Positions 50,601-62,240 of a stretch of 64,000 bases of DNA are shown here, in pieces. The stretch is from Ischnura elegans. Its lineage: Eukaryota > Arthropoda > Insecta > Odonata > Coenagrionidae. The translations under genes were made by a program, and so were the position numbers. The DNA is taken from the NCBI RefSeq assembly GCF_921293095.1, contig NC_060247.1, positions 49,139,111 to 49,203,110 on the forward strand, given 5' to 3'. The notes under the pieces are model-generated. The model saw only the letters and a program-made list of their open reading frames with translations, did not search any database and was not told the DNA's origin. Position 1 is the stretch's first letter; each line of letters starts with the position of its first letter.

Positions 50601-53600
50601 TCTCCATACACATTTTGGTAGGGTGACCAGACATTAGATTTCAATTGACATATTAAGCTTGAAAAAATGTGCCTCTCCATAAAGTTAAATTTTCCAGCTC
50701 CATGCCTTAATGGAGCTATCACTGAAATATAGCATATAAATCACAAATATATGGTAGCCAAGCTGACATGATGTTAATATCAATTTCCAAAGTCTGTTCT
50801 AGCGTGTATATGTATCATTGTTTTCACCTGAGAACATAATTTTTCAATCATTTTTCCCAATTCCAAGTTATTGACTGAAATTTTCACCTCACCTAAGGCA
50901 ATCATTATAATGAACAATAAAATTATTAATGAAAAAATTAATAACCATAACTACATATATTTGTGTAATTAATTTTAATGGCTCTAGACAGTAAATTACC
51001 GTATTTCTCGGAATATAGTCCCCCCCCCCTAATTTTGAGGCTTCAGTTTCAGGAAAAGTTAAAAAAAATGCGTTTGAATATAGTCCCCCCCTTTACTTTT
51101 ACCACATGCATTTTTGGAAAAAAAGGGGGGACTATATTCAGACATATACGGTACATATGTTGCCAGCTTTCCTTCAAAATATCCTGAAGTTGCCTTTCAG
51201 ATGTCTTAAGTTTTGAAAATTTTCACCGAACTAGGGGAATACACAACCTTCAGCTGGCCAATCGAGCTCAAATTTACGGATTTGGTAGATCATGGCAATA
51301 AATTCAATATGCCGAAGCGAGATGACACACGCCTCTAAAAATTTCGAGAAAAAAAGCAAAGAAAGATGGTAAAAATGAAGTTACAAAATATAAACTGTAT
51401 TGAATGGTGATTTCCATATGACAGCAATAGCTAGGAAAAAAAATAGCCCAGTGGTTACGGCAGTCGACAATCAAAATAAAGATGGCGAGCTTGATCGTTG
51501 CCACCAGAATTTTTTTATTTTTTAATGATATTGTTGTTTATATTATATAACATGAGAATACTCGTGGTCCATCTGTAATGTGTTAAGCCTTGAAATATAA
51601 ATATTACCTTTTTTAAATGCCCACAACTTCTATTACAAAAAAATGTGTACAGGATCAGGAATAGGAATTTATGACTCCGATTATCTAAAAATTTGTTCAG
51701 AGAAAAAAATGCGGCACAAATTACTCCATTACTCATTTACCAATTTTTTGCATCATCCTAAAATTTGATATTGCCTGTCAATGTCCTTGGTTATTCTTAC
51801 TTTAAGAAAATGAAAACAAGTTGGGCCAAAAAGCAATACCAAAGGAAGAACTTTCGAATGCACTTAATAACTTGTGTACCTCTCATTGAAGTGTAACAAA
51901 CAGAAGAGAATTAGAACCCAACAGCAGTTACGAAGGCATGTACAAGATTTCCAAAATTTAGCACTGAAAGCTGCATTCAAAACACCGAGGTCTTATTGAT
52001 TCATCTTAGCTCAATAAATACAGGTCATTCACTTGAAAGAAAAGTTTGCACATTACAACTATCCATAATATGTGTGTTAAAAAGGCCACAAAAAAAGCTT
52101 ACAAGTTCTTTGCTGCCGACTCATTCATTCATTGTTTTAACATATATAATAAAAACTGAATATGAAAAACATCAATCAAGGTAAAACTTAAGATTTAGCA
52201 TGTGATTTGTCACACAGAAAAATGCCACGCATGAAATCATAAAGAATTGATAAGAGCAACAAAAGAAGTCCCTTGGAGCAACCAAACGACATGGAGAGGA
52301 ATAATCATAGGGAAGTTATTGCACGAGTCTTGGAAAAATCTAAGATGTCAAGAAACTAATCGTAGTATTAAAACTGCTTAAGCATATGTACCTATTCTAT
52401 AAGAATAGCATAACTTTATGAAAGACAAAACACATTGCTAACTAATTAACTTACATGCTCCCCAGACAAGACCATCCATTACAATTGCTCGGACTGCCTT
52501 TTCCATAGCTGCCATATCCGTCTCGTCATCCCATGGCTTTACATCAAGAATAATGTTGGACTTTGCAATTAAAACAGGCTCTGAAATTAAGAAAATCATA
52601 CTTAATAAATTGTATCAATCAAGCAAAGTTTTCCGCATGTATACTGAAGTGAAAGAAAGAAAGACAACAAAAAGAGCATTAAGAAACACACTCTTTGATT
52701 TTCGGGCAGCATACTCAGCAAGCCTCTGTTCTCGAACCTTCTTGGCAGCTTCATCTTCTTCCTGTAAGAGGTTAAAAAAAACTCCTATAGTGTTATCATT
52801 TACTGCAAGGAACAAGGTGATAAGGATCTATTGCAAATTACATGCTTAAATCAGGAATAAGTTTTCAATGAAGAAGGTTAGCCAAGATACTAAGAATGAC
52901 GATTTTGTGTGAAAATTTATGAATACATCTCTGACAACACTACTGATAGTCGTACATACATGCACAGGGTCAAAATGCCTGACTTTTTATTTAATTACCC
53001 TCATTGCAAACTCTAATGAAATGCAGTCACCAAAAGATTAGTCATTGATAGATTTCCATGAAATTCACGAGATGTCATATTGCAAAATCTGTAAATTAAA
53101 TGAAATTATGCCTTTTTCGAGAATTGTACGTGAATTAGCGAAAAAAGTCACATGTAATGAGTCATGATCGATTAAAGCCTAGGCCTTCACTGTTTAATGC
53201 TGCTGACATTCATTTGCTCTATCTCATTATGATACAAAGGTCAATTGGCTTGTTTTATCTAAATTTGCTTTTACTAAAGACATTATTATTATTACCTCTG
53301 AATCTGAGCCAAAGAGGTCAACACCATCATCATCATCTTCCTCCTCTTTCTTAGCGGGCTTAGCAGGCTTCGGGGCTGCAGCTGCAGGCGGAGGAGCAGT
53401 CTTGGCAGCTGCTGCTGGGGCTGGCTTGATTTCCATGTTCTTTAATCTAACTTCCAAGCTACTTATGTGATTCCGTAACTCACTTACAGCTGTGAATACC
53501 AAAAGTTATTTCTCTTCAGAAAACTTCTTTCAACTATGACATTGAAATAATTGCACAGCACATATTCATTCACACTTAAATGTTAAAATTATAACAAGTA

Positions 53601-56600
53601 CTTCAGTTGGAGTGCCAAACTACAATGCTGTGCAAATCCTTTGGTCACATCCTACACTACAATGTCTAGACACCAACAACTAGTTAATTGTCACAATATC
53701 ATTACAGACAAAAAATAACAGAGCACATCAGATGACCTAAACCATATTGACCGAATAGGGAAAAACAATAAAATCTAAATAAGAATTCACTTTTTCGTGC
53801 GATAAAAGTACTTCACAAATAACATTGACTTATGATACTACACAGCTACTCTCCAGACACACTTCAGTTACATGTAAAATTATTGTATAAAATAAGGTTG
53901 ATATTTCTTCAAATATTTCCATGAAAATTGTGCATGATGTATGGTTGTTCTTTCCATACAGTTCAGCATATTAAATAGGCAAGGGAATTTGAAAATTAAA
54001 TTATCAGCAAAGTTATATTAGACATAACGAGCAACAGCAGACAGAATTTTACCATAGAGCACAGATTTTCTGACCAACACATTGGTACTATACTTGTAAC
54101 AACTTCAATAATTTCAACCAAGGATATATCTTTAATTATAGAATTTGAGCAATATAAATTTTTCTTAATATTCCACTGATATCCTAGAATGTTTATAATA
54201 AAAATATTTTCTACTATGTACACATTTTCCACATGGGTCGTTCAGTAATTATTATGATGTTCACCAGCCCAAATTTCATTCAGCCTTAAGCCATTCTAAC
54301 TTTTTCCATTTGGTGGTGCTGAAACTTTGATTATATATTTTTATCAAAGAATAACATTGCTATCTTGATATGCAGTCTGAATGATTGCTTAAAAAATTAG
54401 TTTTTACCATCTAAAAAAAGTCGCATCAACTGATTCCCTAGAGCCCAGAGGCTAAGTTATCGAGCAGTTTCATTAATACTACATACATCCATTACTGCTA
54501 ATTTGACTTCTTACATTTATGTAGCAAAAGCTCTTCAAAGGCCCCTTTATAGAAAAACTGCTTGTAGATAATTTTCTTAATAAAACCTTCTCAACTGCAT
54601 AAAAATTAGAACAAAAAAGCACCTACTGAGTGCTTCATTGCAGTGAACCTTGGTTTAGATGTAAGAGGATAGACCTCACTAAAAATAATGGTGTCATTAA
54701 GTCAATACCACCCTAATGACTATTTCTTGATGGTAAACAGATGAAGAATTTCACAAAGCATACCACAAAGATGATAAAATGCAAATTTTTGAAGTATCGA
54801 GCTTTGTGCAACTTCTAAAGGCCACTATACACGGTGAATGATCGTTCCATCATTCACAGGTTTATGTGAGCAAAATAGAACATGTTCTAGTTTTCACTGA
54901 ATGATTATACTCATGATGGTTCATTCGTGAATTTCTCTGTTATACAAGGTGAATGATTTCATTTATATGATCATTCACCAAATATAACCACCTTTACGAA
55001 AGGTGCACAAGTTATGCACTGCTTGACTACTTAGTAAGAATACAGGATAAAAAAGGGGGCATACAAAATATTAAAATACCTTCATAGGAGTATTTTTTTA
55101 AACGAAAAACTCACCTTTCTTTAAGTCAGCATTTTCAAGTTCTAATGATGCAAGGCGGTTTAAAACATCAGTTGATGCGCCTGCAGTAGCCACAGCAACA
55201 CCGTCCATCTGAATGAAAGTTTTTAAGCATTAAAAACAGTGCAACTCAACACATATCTAAATTTAAACTCCAGCAACAATGAATGGGCTTTCATTAATAA
55301 ATAAGAACCATGCTTCATCCGAAGACTTTGATTCAATACTACTTAGAACAAAAACTTTAACGGAACCACACATATATTGAGTATTACAATTTTATAAAGG
55401 ACTATGTACACTCACATGCATGCTGAGTAAGTTTTCGAGAAAAAATATGATTGAGCAAATCTTTAGAGGGTCAAACTAAGTAAGAGTCGGAAATAGACTG
55501 TCTCTAAAAAAATAGTACCGTATAAGCGTGTGTAAGAGGTGCACCCCTATTTTGAGCATCGGAGCTATGAAGAGAAAAAATTTGCGGCATTTTTTTAATA
55601 CTATTGCGCGGTGTTGCAGACGTTTGCCTGGAATTTCGACAGTTATGGAACTTTTCTCTTTCAATATTAATTAGCGGTAATAGCGGCATAAGAGGGAGTA
55701 GAAAGAGTTCCGATCCTCTCTTCGCATACACCGCTGCCCTACGATGCTTGTCCTATTCACGAACAATTTTGTTTAAATGCTCTCGCAGGAGTATTGCAAT
55801 AGAATTGCAGCCATGGAAAATTTTAAGGCAAAACACGACAAGCACATAGCATGAACCTTCCCAAGAGCTTTGAAAACAATCGGGGCAATCTCAGCGCCGT
55901 AGGATAATAACCACGTCGTAGATTTAACGGAACCACACTCTGCCCTTCATCAGCCAATGCCTCTGCTGTTTTTTTCCTTTCCGAGACCCCACAGGAAAAT
56001 AGGAAAACATCAAGTTACAGGGGAAGAATGGAAACGTGTTTCATCCCTACCCCGTCTCACCAACTGACCTTGATCGATCTCCAAGTTTCTGGAGGCCAAA
56101 TGCTTGGTAAGTCATCTACTGAGCCCGAAGATATCTCGGTAGCTTTCAATAATTGTATGACACGCACGGCGTTCAAAAAAAGAAAGAGATCTAACAAAGA
56201 TCTAAAGAGATGCTTACAAGAAAAGCAAACAGGAGCATTTTGAAAATATGTCACTAAGGGAGAAACTCTCCTGCCTGCCGCTTGTTTTTGACCGAGGATT
56301 ACAGATGACTGACTCACACTGAAAACCAAGGCCACTCAGTTCCCCTTAGACTTGCGACCGGTGAAGGGGAGGGCGGGAAGATAAGAAGTTTGTGTAAGAG
56401 GCGCACCCTCATTTTCGGCTGCAATTTCTAGGAAAAAAGGTGCGCCTCTTACACGCGCTTATACGGTATTTCATAAATGCAATAAAATGGAAAGAGATGG
56501 TAGTCTTTGCCATATATATACTGGCTCATAAACATCTCCAAGTGATATAAAATGAAGACCAATTGTTACTTAAGCAATTTCAAAAGAATGGGAGTTGACA

Positions 56601-59541
56601 TTAAGTATTATTATTGAAATGAGTAAATATCTAAAACTAGAGCACATAGGCACCACACCATTCACCACAACAGCAAGAAGTAGGGGTTTCATAATGCCTT
56701 ATTGTATCATGCCTGCTGACGAAAATAAAATAGGCCCACTAAAAATATAGTCGAAAGTATAACATGGCTGGAATCTAAACAGAACATCATTTGTTCCAAG
56801 AAGGTATTCATACTATAAAAATACATCTCAATCAATGAAGAAATAATGGATTATTACCTGATTTTTAGTTGAGAATACTTGGCCATAAATTACCACTGTT
56901 CACTGCAAATTCAATGTTACAGACCAAATTTTAATGCCTTCTACTAATCCAAATGCAAATTTCACTGCGTAAGTGTATCCAATTTTGCAACAAGAATCAG
57001 AAGATGATTTCAGGGAAGGTTTATTTCTTGGGAGAGAAAATTTTCAGTTACTGTTTAACACATTTTCCAAGAAATATCTTTTTATTACATGAGCTACCTT
57101 TCAAAATTCATGTTTATTAGATTCATTCACTGTACAATTTGTTCATCTTTTTTATGGGTGAATTTTGTACAAATTGAGCAATTTGAGCACATCGCACACT
57201 ATTTTTTGTTGTTCATAGTTAGTCTTGTAGAAATGCTAGGTGATGATTGCTTGAAGACACGAGATTCATGAAAGCTCTAAATAAATTAAAGAAACCATCA
57301 ACCTGAACTACAGATTATGAGCCTTTATTTATTAGTATAGACAGGAAGAAAGTAAATCACTTATGATTACTTCCTAAATACTAGTAGAAGGACACATTAC
57401 CCATTCATACATCACCGACAGACATACTCCTGGTAAGACTAATTCATGCACATCAACATCTCCTAGTTTCCATAACTTTAATGCTAGTCTAGCAAAATTG
57501 ATTCATGCTCGCTTTCTACAATAAACATTATGAAATATTTTTGAATAGGAGTAGAAAAAATATCAGCAGCTCAAATAAATTAATAAAATTTATTAAATAT
57601 TCTAATTACCTTTAAAAATTAAAATAATATGGACAGTTGAAATAGGAATGATTGAAGTCTCTCTAAGCATCACTCTTTTTTATACGTCTGCAGTAATAGA
57701 TTTCAGGCTATAAAAAAATGCTTACTGATGGGCAGAAAAAGTAATTGTACCCAAGCTTGCAGCTCAATGTCAAAATGACAAACTAAATGCTAGAAAAGAG
57801 ATCAATGCATCTACGTATTTTTAAAATTATTTTATCTGCAATTAATCACATCAAATACAAATATCTTTACAATTATGAAGATTTTTTCAGTTGTGTGAAG
57901 TTCAATCACATATTCACAAACAATAAAAACTACCATAAGTGTGATTTATTGAGGCATGTTCAAATAGTATCCCATACCATCCCATTGAGATAATTAATTA
58001 TTAAATGAGATTTAATTGAATACAAATGAAAACTGGCCCTTTTCATCTATAATAACTCGCAAAAAACTATAGAATTCAATGAAATGCAAGAAAAACCAAG
58101 AAATTGCAATATCTTATTTGTTTTTAGGCAGACCAGTTCTTGGATTGCGTACTGCAATGCATTGCTGGGTCTCTAACATTAGTCTTGATACACAAAGAAA
58201 CGATTCCCATATCCCTTCATCAGCTTCTCCTGAACTAGAAAATAGTGAAGTGAAGACCTACATTACAGTTTAACTCCCCATTGAGTATGGCAATCTAAAG
58301 GGAGTAGTTAAGAACCTCCTTTCATAGATATTTGAGGAAAAAATATTACAAATTCTTAAAAACAAACACAAGTTCAAGCAAAGAAAACTGTCAATAATTT
58401 GAAATCAAATTAATTTATTTACCAAGAAAAAATTAGCATATGTCTACATTTAAAAGATGCAAGCCCTCAACCAGCCAATATGGAGGACATTCTTGGGAAG
58501 TCCGATGTCATGAAATAAATTTTCTCAGATGTCAAGGATGGGCTTCCCAGACTAATTCCTAATTTCCCTAGCTCATTACTTATACCATTACTTTTTCCAG
58601 AATTCTCTAGCCTGTATCAACGCAGCATAGTCACCCTTTAATCGCGTTACCAGGAAAATAGAATGAAGTATTGAAACCTGGGTCAGCCGGCTAGATAAGA
58701 GGTCTTGAATTTAACAATGAATCTCACTCTATTTGGGAAGAAATTCAGCTACGTACACACAAATACCACGGAAGCGGGCAATAAAACAGGCCACAGAGGC
58801 AATACAATAATAACAATTGAGTGGAAAACTACCAACATATGACAGATTAAGCTGGTGCTGTAAGATGATAATATATAAGAAAATAAGTAAATGAACAAAA
58901 AAATTGTAGTATTAATCCATATTTTTGTACTTTAGACACTAAAATAAATTTATTACTAAAAATATTGCTACTCACACACATATTTTTCTGAATAACTATT
59001 CACCAAATCCAGCTGTTGAAGGAGGTAGTTAATCGTAAATTTACTTGGAATTAAAGTGGATTTGATTTGTCACTAGGAATAAATTCGTAAGATTTTCCAA
59101 CCCAGAACTATATATTAGCCCAAAATAATAAGCTGTTACCACAATAAAATACACACAAAAAATAAAGATAATAAACTCATTTCCATAAAAATTAAAGAAC
59201 ACAAGAAAAACCTCCAGTCATGCCTTACTTATTAATTTAATAAAATCATTCAAGGATTTACATAGGGTCAGGTACCACGCCATAGGATTGAATAAAATTT
59301 CTATCCTAGAATTTTTAACGTACATAACAACCAAGGGATCAAAAAAAATCCCAAAGTTAGAAGGTGAAAAAAACAAGTAACATGGCACATGCAAGGCAAT
59401 TAAATATCCTCAAAATGGGATCGATAAGTATAGCTTCAACCTATCTATGTTACTCACAAACTCGAGGGATTGTTTAATGTGCCATCGTGCCTTGGCCACT
59501 TCCGCTGCCAGGGAGCTTTGGATGGGTGTGGGAGGCGTGCC
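41628..59541 (-). CDS. eEF1D: eEF1D, elongation factor 1-delta, seven coding exons, 5' end not found
   Basis: eEF1-delta is the leucine-zipper guanine-exchange subunit of the eEF1 complex, reloading eEF1A with GTP in the cytoplasm. Coding exons (minus strand) are 59458-59541, 55115-55208, 53296-53489, 52692-52761, 52455-52580, 50417-50532 and 41628-41666. All are GT-AG and all phases join, giving about 240 residues against 281 in human. Domains in order: N-terminal [13 protein letters not shown] helix; a leucine-zipper coiled coil ([20 protein letters not shown] continuing to SLEVRLKN); an Ala/Pro/Lys linker; the acidic CAGED-type motif [17 protein letters not shown]; and the GEF domain with [39 protein letters not shown] and the terminal [11 protein letters not shown]. 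The zipper separates delta from the related beta subunit. The first 35-40 residues (usually the KxWFDK-type segment) are missing and should lie in 59.5-64 kb or beyond. No frame breaks were seen. Confidence 0.95.
42548..42668. repeat. Foldback (snap-back) element in eEF1D intron
   Basis: Two nearly perfect inverted arms of about 55 bp, with GTATACA and TTATACA repeats inside the arms, surround a loop near GCCATGACAATG. An RNA copy would form a long hairpin. No coding content. Confidence 0.8.
43002..43668 (+). mobile_element. 666-bp MITE family, copy 3
   Basis: Same orientation as copy 1 (112-777) and diverged by scattered substitutions. Ends ATAGGGTGGTTTCC and GGAAACTACCCTAT in target context TA..TA (equally AT with TAATTA). 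It lies inside the hAT-type element 42923-48327, so it inserted after it. Confidence 0.9.
43966..44156. mobile_element. hAT MITE, GGCGGATCC family, copy A
   Basis: 191 bp with termini CATAGGCGGATCCAGG and CCTGGATCCGCCCCTG, flanked by the exact 8-bp duplication ATTTGAGG (43958-43965, 44157-44164). It shares its interior with 36807-36999. G- and C-runs follow each terminus. Confidence 0.9.
45814..48153 (-). mobile_element. Tigger/pogo transposon with decayed transposase
   Basis: Termini CAGTAAAACCTCTC and GAGGTTTTACTG, flanked by TA on both sides, 2,340 bp, close to the usual Tigger size. On the minus strand the frame 46880-47140 keeps transposase DDE-domain signatures: [25 protein letters not shown] and [17 protein letters not shown] (canonical: [22 protein letters not shown]..lK..Y). 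The catalytic Asp/His neighbourhood is altered and the flanking frames (46269-46475, 46528-46734) are broken, so it is inactive. The terminal regions carry repeated TTCGTT/GCGGGAGTTCG units. Confidence 0.85.
48380..50347 (+). mobile_element. Second Tigger/pogo transposon, decayed
   Basis: Termini CAGTAAAACCTCTATG and AAGAGGTTTTACTG with TA flanks, 1,968 bp. The plus-strand frame 49739-49951 encodes [20 protein letters not shown] then DQGIIS and a stop, the conserved transposase block. It is truncated by stops on both sides. Subterminal copies of CCTCTWTATAGTGAACCTC occur at both ends. It is a different lineage from the neighbouring Tigger. Confidence 0.85.
50417..50532 (-). CDS. eEF1D: eEF1D coding exon (second half of GEF domain)
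   Basis: Acceptor TATTCTAG. CA completes Ser, then [20 protein letters not shown] and on to IQSNEDY, donor GTAAGT. This is the catalytic exchange face, apart from the last short strand. Confidence 0.96.
50999..51151. mobile_element. Short pogo-like MITE (CCGTAT ends) in eEF1D intron
   Basis: 153 bp with termini CCGTATTTCTCGGAATATAG and the inverse CTATATTCAGACATATACGG, flanked by TA. Inner runs of C and G make a potential stem. It belongs with 55518-56466 by its terminal CCGTAT and TA duplication. Confidence 0.8.
52455..52580 (-). CDS. eEF1D: eEF1D coding exon (first half of GEF domain)
   Basis: AG completes Lys, then [20 protein letters not shown] and on to MDGLVWGA plus T, donor GTAAGT. 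It carries the near-invariant [11 protein letters not shown] motif of eEF1B exchange factors. Confidence 0.96.
52692..52761 (-). CDS. eEF1D: eEF1D coding exon (basic helix before GEF domain)
   Basis: Acceptor CTTACAG, codons [20 protein letters not shown] then KSK plus one base. The donor is A/GTGTGT, fixed by the phase of the next exon. It matches the EEDKEAAQLREERLRQYAEK segment of human. Confidence 0.92.
53296..53489 (-). CDS. eEF1D: eEF1D coding exon (zipper, Ala/Pro/Lys linker, acidic motif)
   Basis: Two bases complete Ala, then 64 codons: [17 protein letters not shown] finishes the coiled coil, an A/P/K-rich hinge follows, and it ends [14 protein letters not shown] at donor GTAATA. The hinge and acidic patch are standard in eEF1-delta and beta. 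Confidence 0.95.
54820..54990. repeat. Probable MITE with GGTGAATGAT repeats
   Basis: Starts GGCCACTATACACGGTGAAT and ends with an inverted TGATCATTCACCAAATATAA. GGTGAATGA occurs in both orientations. Duplication not resolved. Confidence 0.5.
55115..55208 (-). CDS. eEF1D: eEF1D coding exon (start of leucine zipper)
   Basis: Acceptor TTCATTCAG, then [20 protein letters not shown] and on to LENADLKK plus one base, donor GTGAGT. The heptads begin here. The internal ATG could serve as a start in a shorter isoform. Confidence 0.9.
55518..56466. mobile_element. 949-bp pogo-like element (CCGTATAAGCG ends)
   Basis: TIRs of about 30 bp (CCGTATAAGCGTGTGTAAGA and inverse TCTTACACGCGCTTATACGG) flanked by TA, in the intron upstream of the eEF1D zipper exon. 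Internal frames (for example 55604-55849, 56057-56335) show no recognised domain. Likely a non-autonomous pogo/Tigger derivative. Confidence 0.85.
58128..58273 (+). CDS. Candidate plus-strand terminal exon, unknown protein
   Basis: A polypyrimidine acceptor (TTTGTTTTTAG) precedes 47 codons and [23 protein letters not shown], then [18 protein letters not shown] and [15 protein letters not shown] follows near 58515. Composition (Trp, Cys, His, Ser/Pro tail) looks protein-like and unlike the AT-rich surroundings. It lies antisense inside an eEF1D intron. I do not recognise the family, and no partner exon was found, so it could also be a captured fragment. Confidence 0.25.
59458..59541 (-). CDS. 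eEF1D: eEF1D coding exon (N-terminal helix)
   Basis: Exactly 28 codons between acceptor GGTGTAG and donor GTGAGTA. It encodes [15 protein letters not shown] then [13 protein letters not shown]. The AKAR-HI-QSL pattern aligns with ARARENIQKSL of human eEF1D. Confidence 0.85.
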
Positions 59542-61343
59542 CTACACCACCACCACCAGGGATCATCCAGAAAGGGAAGAGACGGCAGAAGGAAGTAGGA
59601 AGAGCAGGAGAGAGAAAACACATTTTGTGTTACCAACAGCAGCATTTCAAACTCTTGTTAGGGGGACAAACATTGCAATAAAACTCAGCTTCAAAACAAA
59701 ATATAATGAACCAATTCTGAATACAAACATAAAAACATTAATTCCCACACGTCAATGGCCAGGTTAAAAATGCAAAAATACACTTAGTTAAAATGACTTA
59801 AAATTTTTATTTATTAAAGCAAATTAAAACACCCAGGGTTTGAAGTGAATTAACGAGCCATTATCAGCTACTCCAGGTAAACCTGAACTAGCATTTAATG
59901 GTCGATTCCCCGCCCTTGTCATCTTTATCCTTGAAAACTGGAGCAAAGTAATCCATGAAAATATGTAAGGAGTTTAAAATAGTTACTCGCATGGAAACTC
60001 AGAAGATTTACCTGCTCATTAGAAAAACAGGAACCAATTTTTTGAACATGCAAACGACCTCTTCTTTTAATAAACTCTCCCAAGATGAAATACATACCCT
60101 TTTCAATTCATCATAATCATCACAGATAACAATCAACTAAAAGAAACATCATGCCAGCAATGACTTGAATTAAAAATACAAAAATTTTACACCCCAACAT
60201 TCTCAAGCTTTAAAATGCATTAAAAAATAAATACTAATACAAATTTTAAAAATGTTTACCAAAAAGCATATATTTGATTTATGGATGGAATATTAAATCA
60301 GGTATACTCGACCCACCAGGTCATCTAAAGTAGCATATTATCGTTACTACCACAAACAAAATTTTCAGTCATACAATAAATTTTCATACAAAGTTATTAA
60401 TGTTAACTCGGTCAGTCATTATGTCCATTAAAATGGACATTCAAAATTTGGGCCTCACTTCACCATATAAATAATTTTTAAACAATTGTTACAAACCGTA
60501 CGTCATATCAAAACTTACATAAAAAGTATAATTAGACGGTTTTCCAAAAATACTAGCATATGTACAATTAGCATTCATGGCATTTTAATCCACTAACACC
60601 AATAACAAACTAACACCATTATTTCTGTTTCATTAAATCATTCAGGGATGATTGGGGGAAGGAATTGCTCACCGAAGTGTAAAAAATGATAAATTACATA
60701 GTAAAAACCAACGAAATACATGAGAAGTGGCGACCTGCTTGGGCACAGCTCATGACATCATTGACATGTCTACAGAAGGGTTGAGGCTATTAATTTTCGT
60801 CTTAAATACCTTGAGAAGAAGACAAAGGTTTGAAAAATGGAAATATACAGGTGTATCAATTTTTCAACCTTTATCACAATAAATTATAAGAAAAGATGAA
60901 TGATTCCACTAAAGAGTCCACATCAACTCCTCATTTTCAATTTCCCTGACTTAATATCAATGGCAATGACTGTTCAGTCATACACAGGAATTTTAGCCAG
61001 GGTTCTCACCCTTAATAATAAGCCACACATTGCCACACAGAAAGAGGGCTTTTGAGACACTCTTTTGTTTGCACTCACTGACAATGAGAAAACATGGCAA
61101 TGCCACCTCTCTCTCCTCCCATCCCACATCCCTAGTGTTGCAACTCCAAACTCTTTCCAACTCAACTTATCACAGATAAAAATTAACTAAGAGAAACATC
61201 ATGAACTGAATGACTTGAATTAAAAATACAAAAATGTATTAGAGAGATTTGAACGATCAAAGTCATTTTGGAAATTTTTGCATCGAATATGAGTAAAACT
61301 TCGTGCCATGAATGATTCTGCACATGATCATACTGGTCTTTAA

Positions 61344-61604
61344 CCCTTAACCAGTGACGTGAAATATTTGTTACACAACTAGTGGTGTGCGGTCTGGGAG
61401 ACCGCAATAAATCAAATATTCATAAACTGTAGCGACTGCATTTTTATTGCTTAATTTTATGTTTCTTTATCTTATAAACTATTCCAAACTTTATATTATA
61501 TGCATCACCAATACAAATCAATTTTACGGTAAAAAAAAGTAATTTAAAACGGAATCCAAAAACCGATATTGTAACCGCCGCCGTTTGGCCGGTGACATTA
61601 CGGG
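61344..61604. mobile_element. piggyBac-like MITE
   Basis: 261 bp beginning CCCTTAACCAGTGACGTG and ending GACATTACGGG. Flanks are TTAA on the left and TTGA on the right (one change from TTAA). CCC...GGG ends with TTAA duplication are the piggyBac pattern. No coding content. Confidence 0.6.
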
Positions 61605-62087
61605 TTGAATGGACGCTTTGAGAGAGGGAGAGCCTTACCTCATGGTCAAGTAGAGGTTTATTTTCTTGTATGCGTGTGTGTGTTGATTGTTCCTGTGTGT
61701 GAGCGAACTATGTGAGAGTGATTCATTTTTCCCCTCCCCCCACCTTCAATTCCCGCTTTCCCAAGTCCCCGTGTTGTGAAATGAAGGAAGACATCCCTCC
61801 TTCTCCCCCCATGGTGATATGACTGGAGAGAGCATCCATTTGCGGACCACTGCCCCCACCCCAGGAACACCATCTAGACTTTTGGGGATAAAAACCCTGC
61901 GATTTTGGCAGCCGGGAGGAGAACGAGTCGGGTCACGCTGGGCGCAAGATTGCCAAACTAAAGGAAGAAGTCGGCCTAGTTTTTTACTTTAGTGTTGCTG
62001 GCAAAATATGCAGCCGGAGGAGGTTTATCAGGATGTGGCGTGGGTGGACGGGCTAAATTGAAGCGCGACAGGAGAAAGGAGACTCAC

Positions 62088-62182
62088 CGTAAATTTTCTG
62101 TCGCCGAAGTAAAGCCGTCCCGCGCTACCCCGTCAAGGACACACGGCGGAAGGCAACAGCCCTCACCAGGAGCGGCAAAAAG
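62088..62182 (-). promoter_or_regulatory. Candidate eEF1D 5' exon and promoter
   Basis: Upstream of the eEF1D coding exons is a GC- and CpG-rich patch. On the minus strand it has a strong donor, ACG/GTGAGT (exon end 62088), and a second possible donor in CTG/GTGAGG (62162-62171). About 90 bp upstream of the first donor is CTTTTTGCCGCT (62171-62182), which resembles a 5' terminal oligopyrimidine (TOP) start as expected for eEF1 mRNAs. No ATG in a matching frame was seen, so it would be untranslated. Assignment is inference. Confidence 0.35.
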
Positions 62183-62240
62183 CAGAAACTCAGCCCTCAG
62201 CGTTGACGCGACCCGTATCTGATAAGTACTACTGCACTTG

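Larger units (their letters stand above)
56467..61343 (-). other. eEF1D 5' introns, mostly plain sequence
   Basis: AT-rich intron around the 59458-59541 exon. Apart from the candidate plus exon at 58128-58273 and the duplicated blocks at 60119-60187 and 61173-61230, I see no genes. An 18-bp palindrome TGTCCATTAAAATGGACA lies near 60422. Confidence 0.5.
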
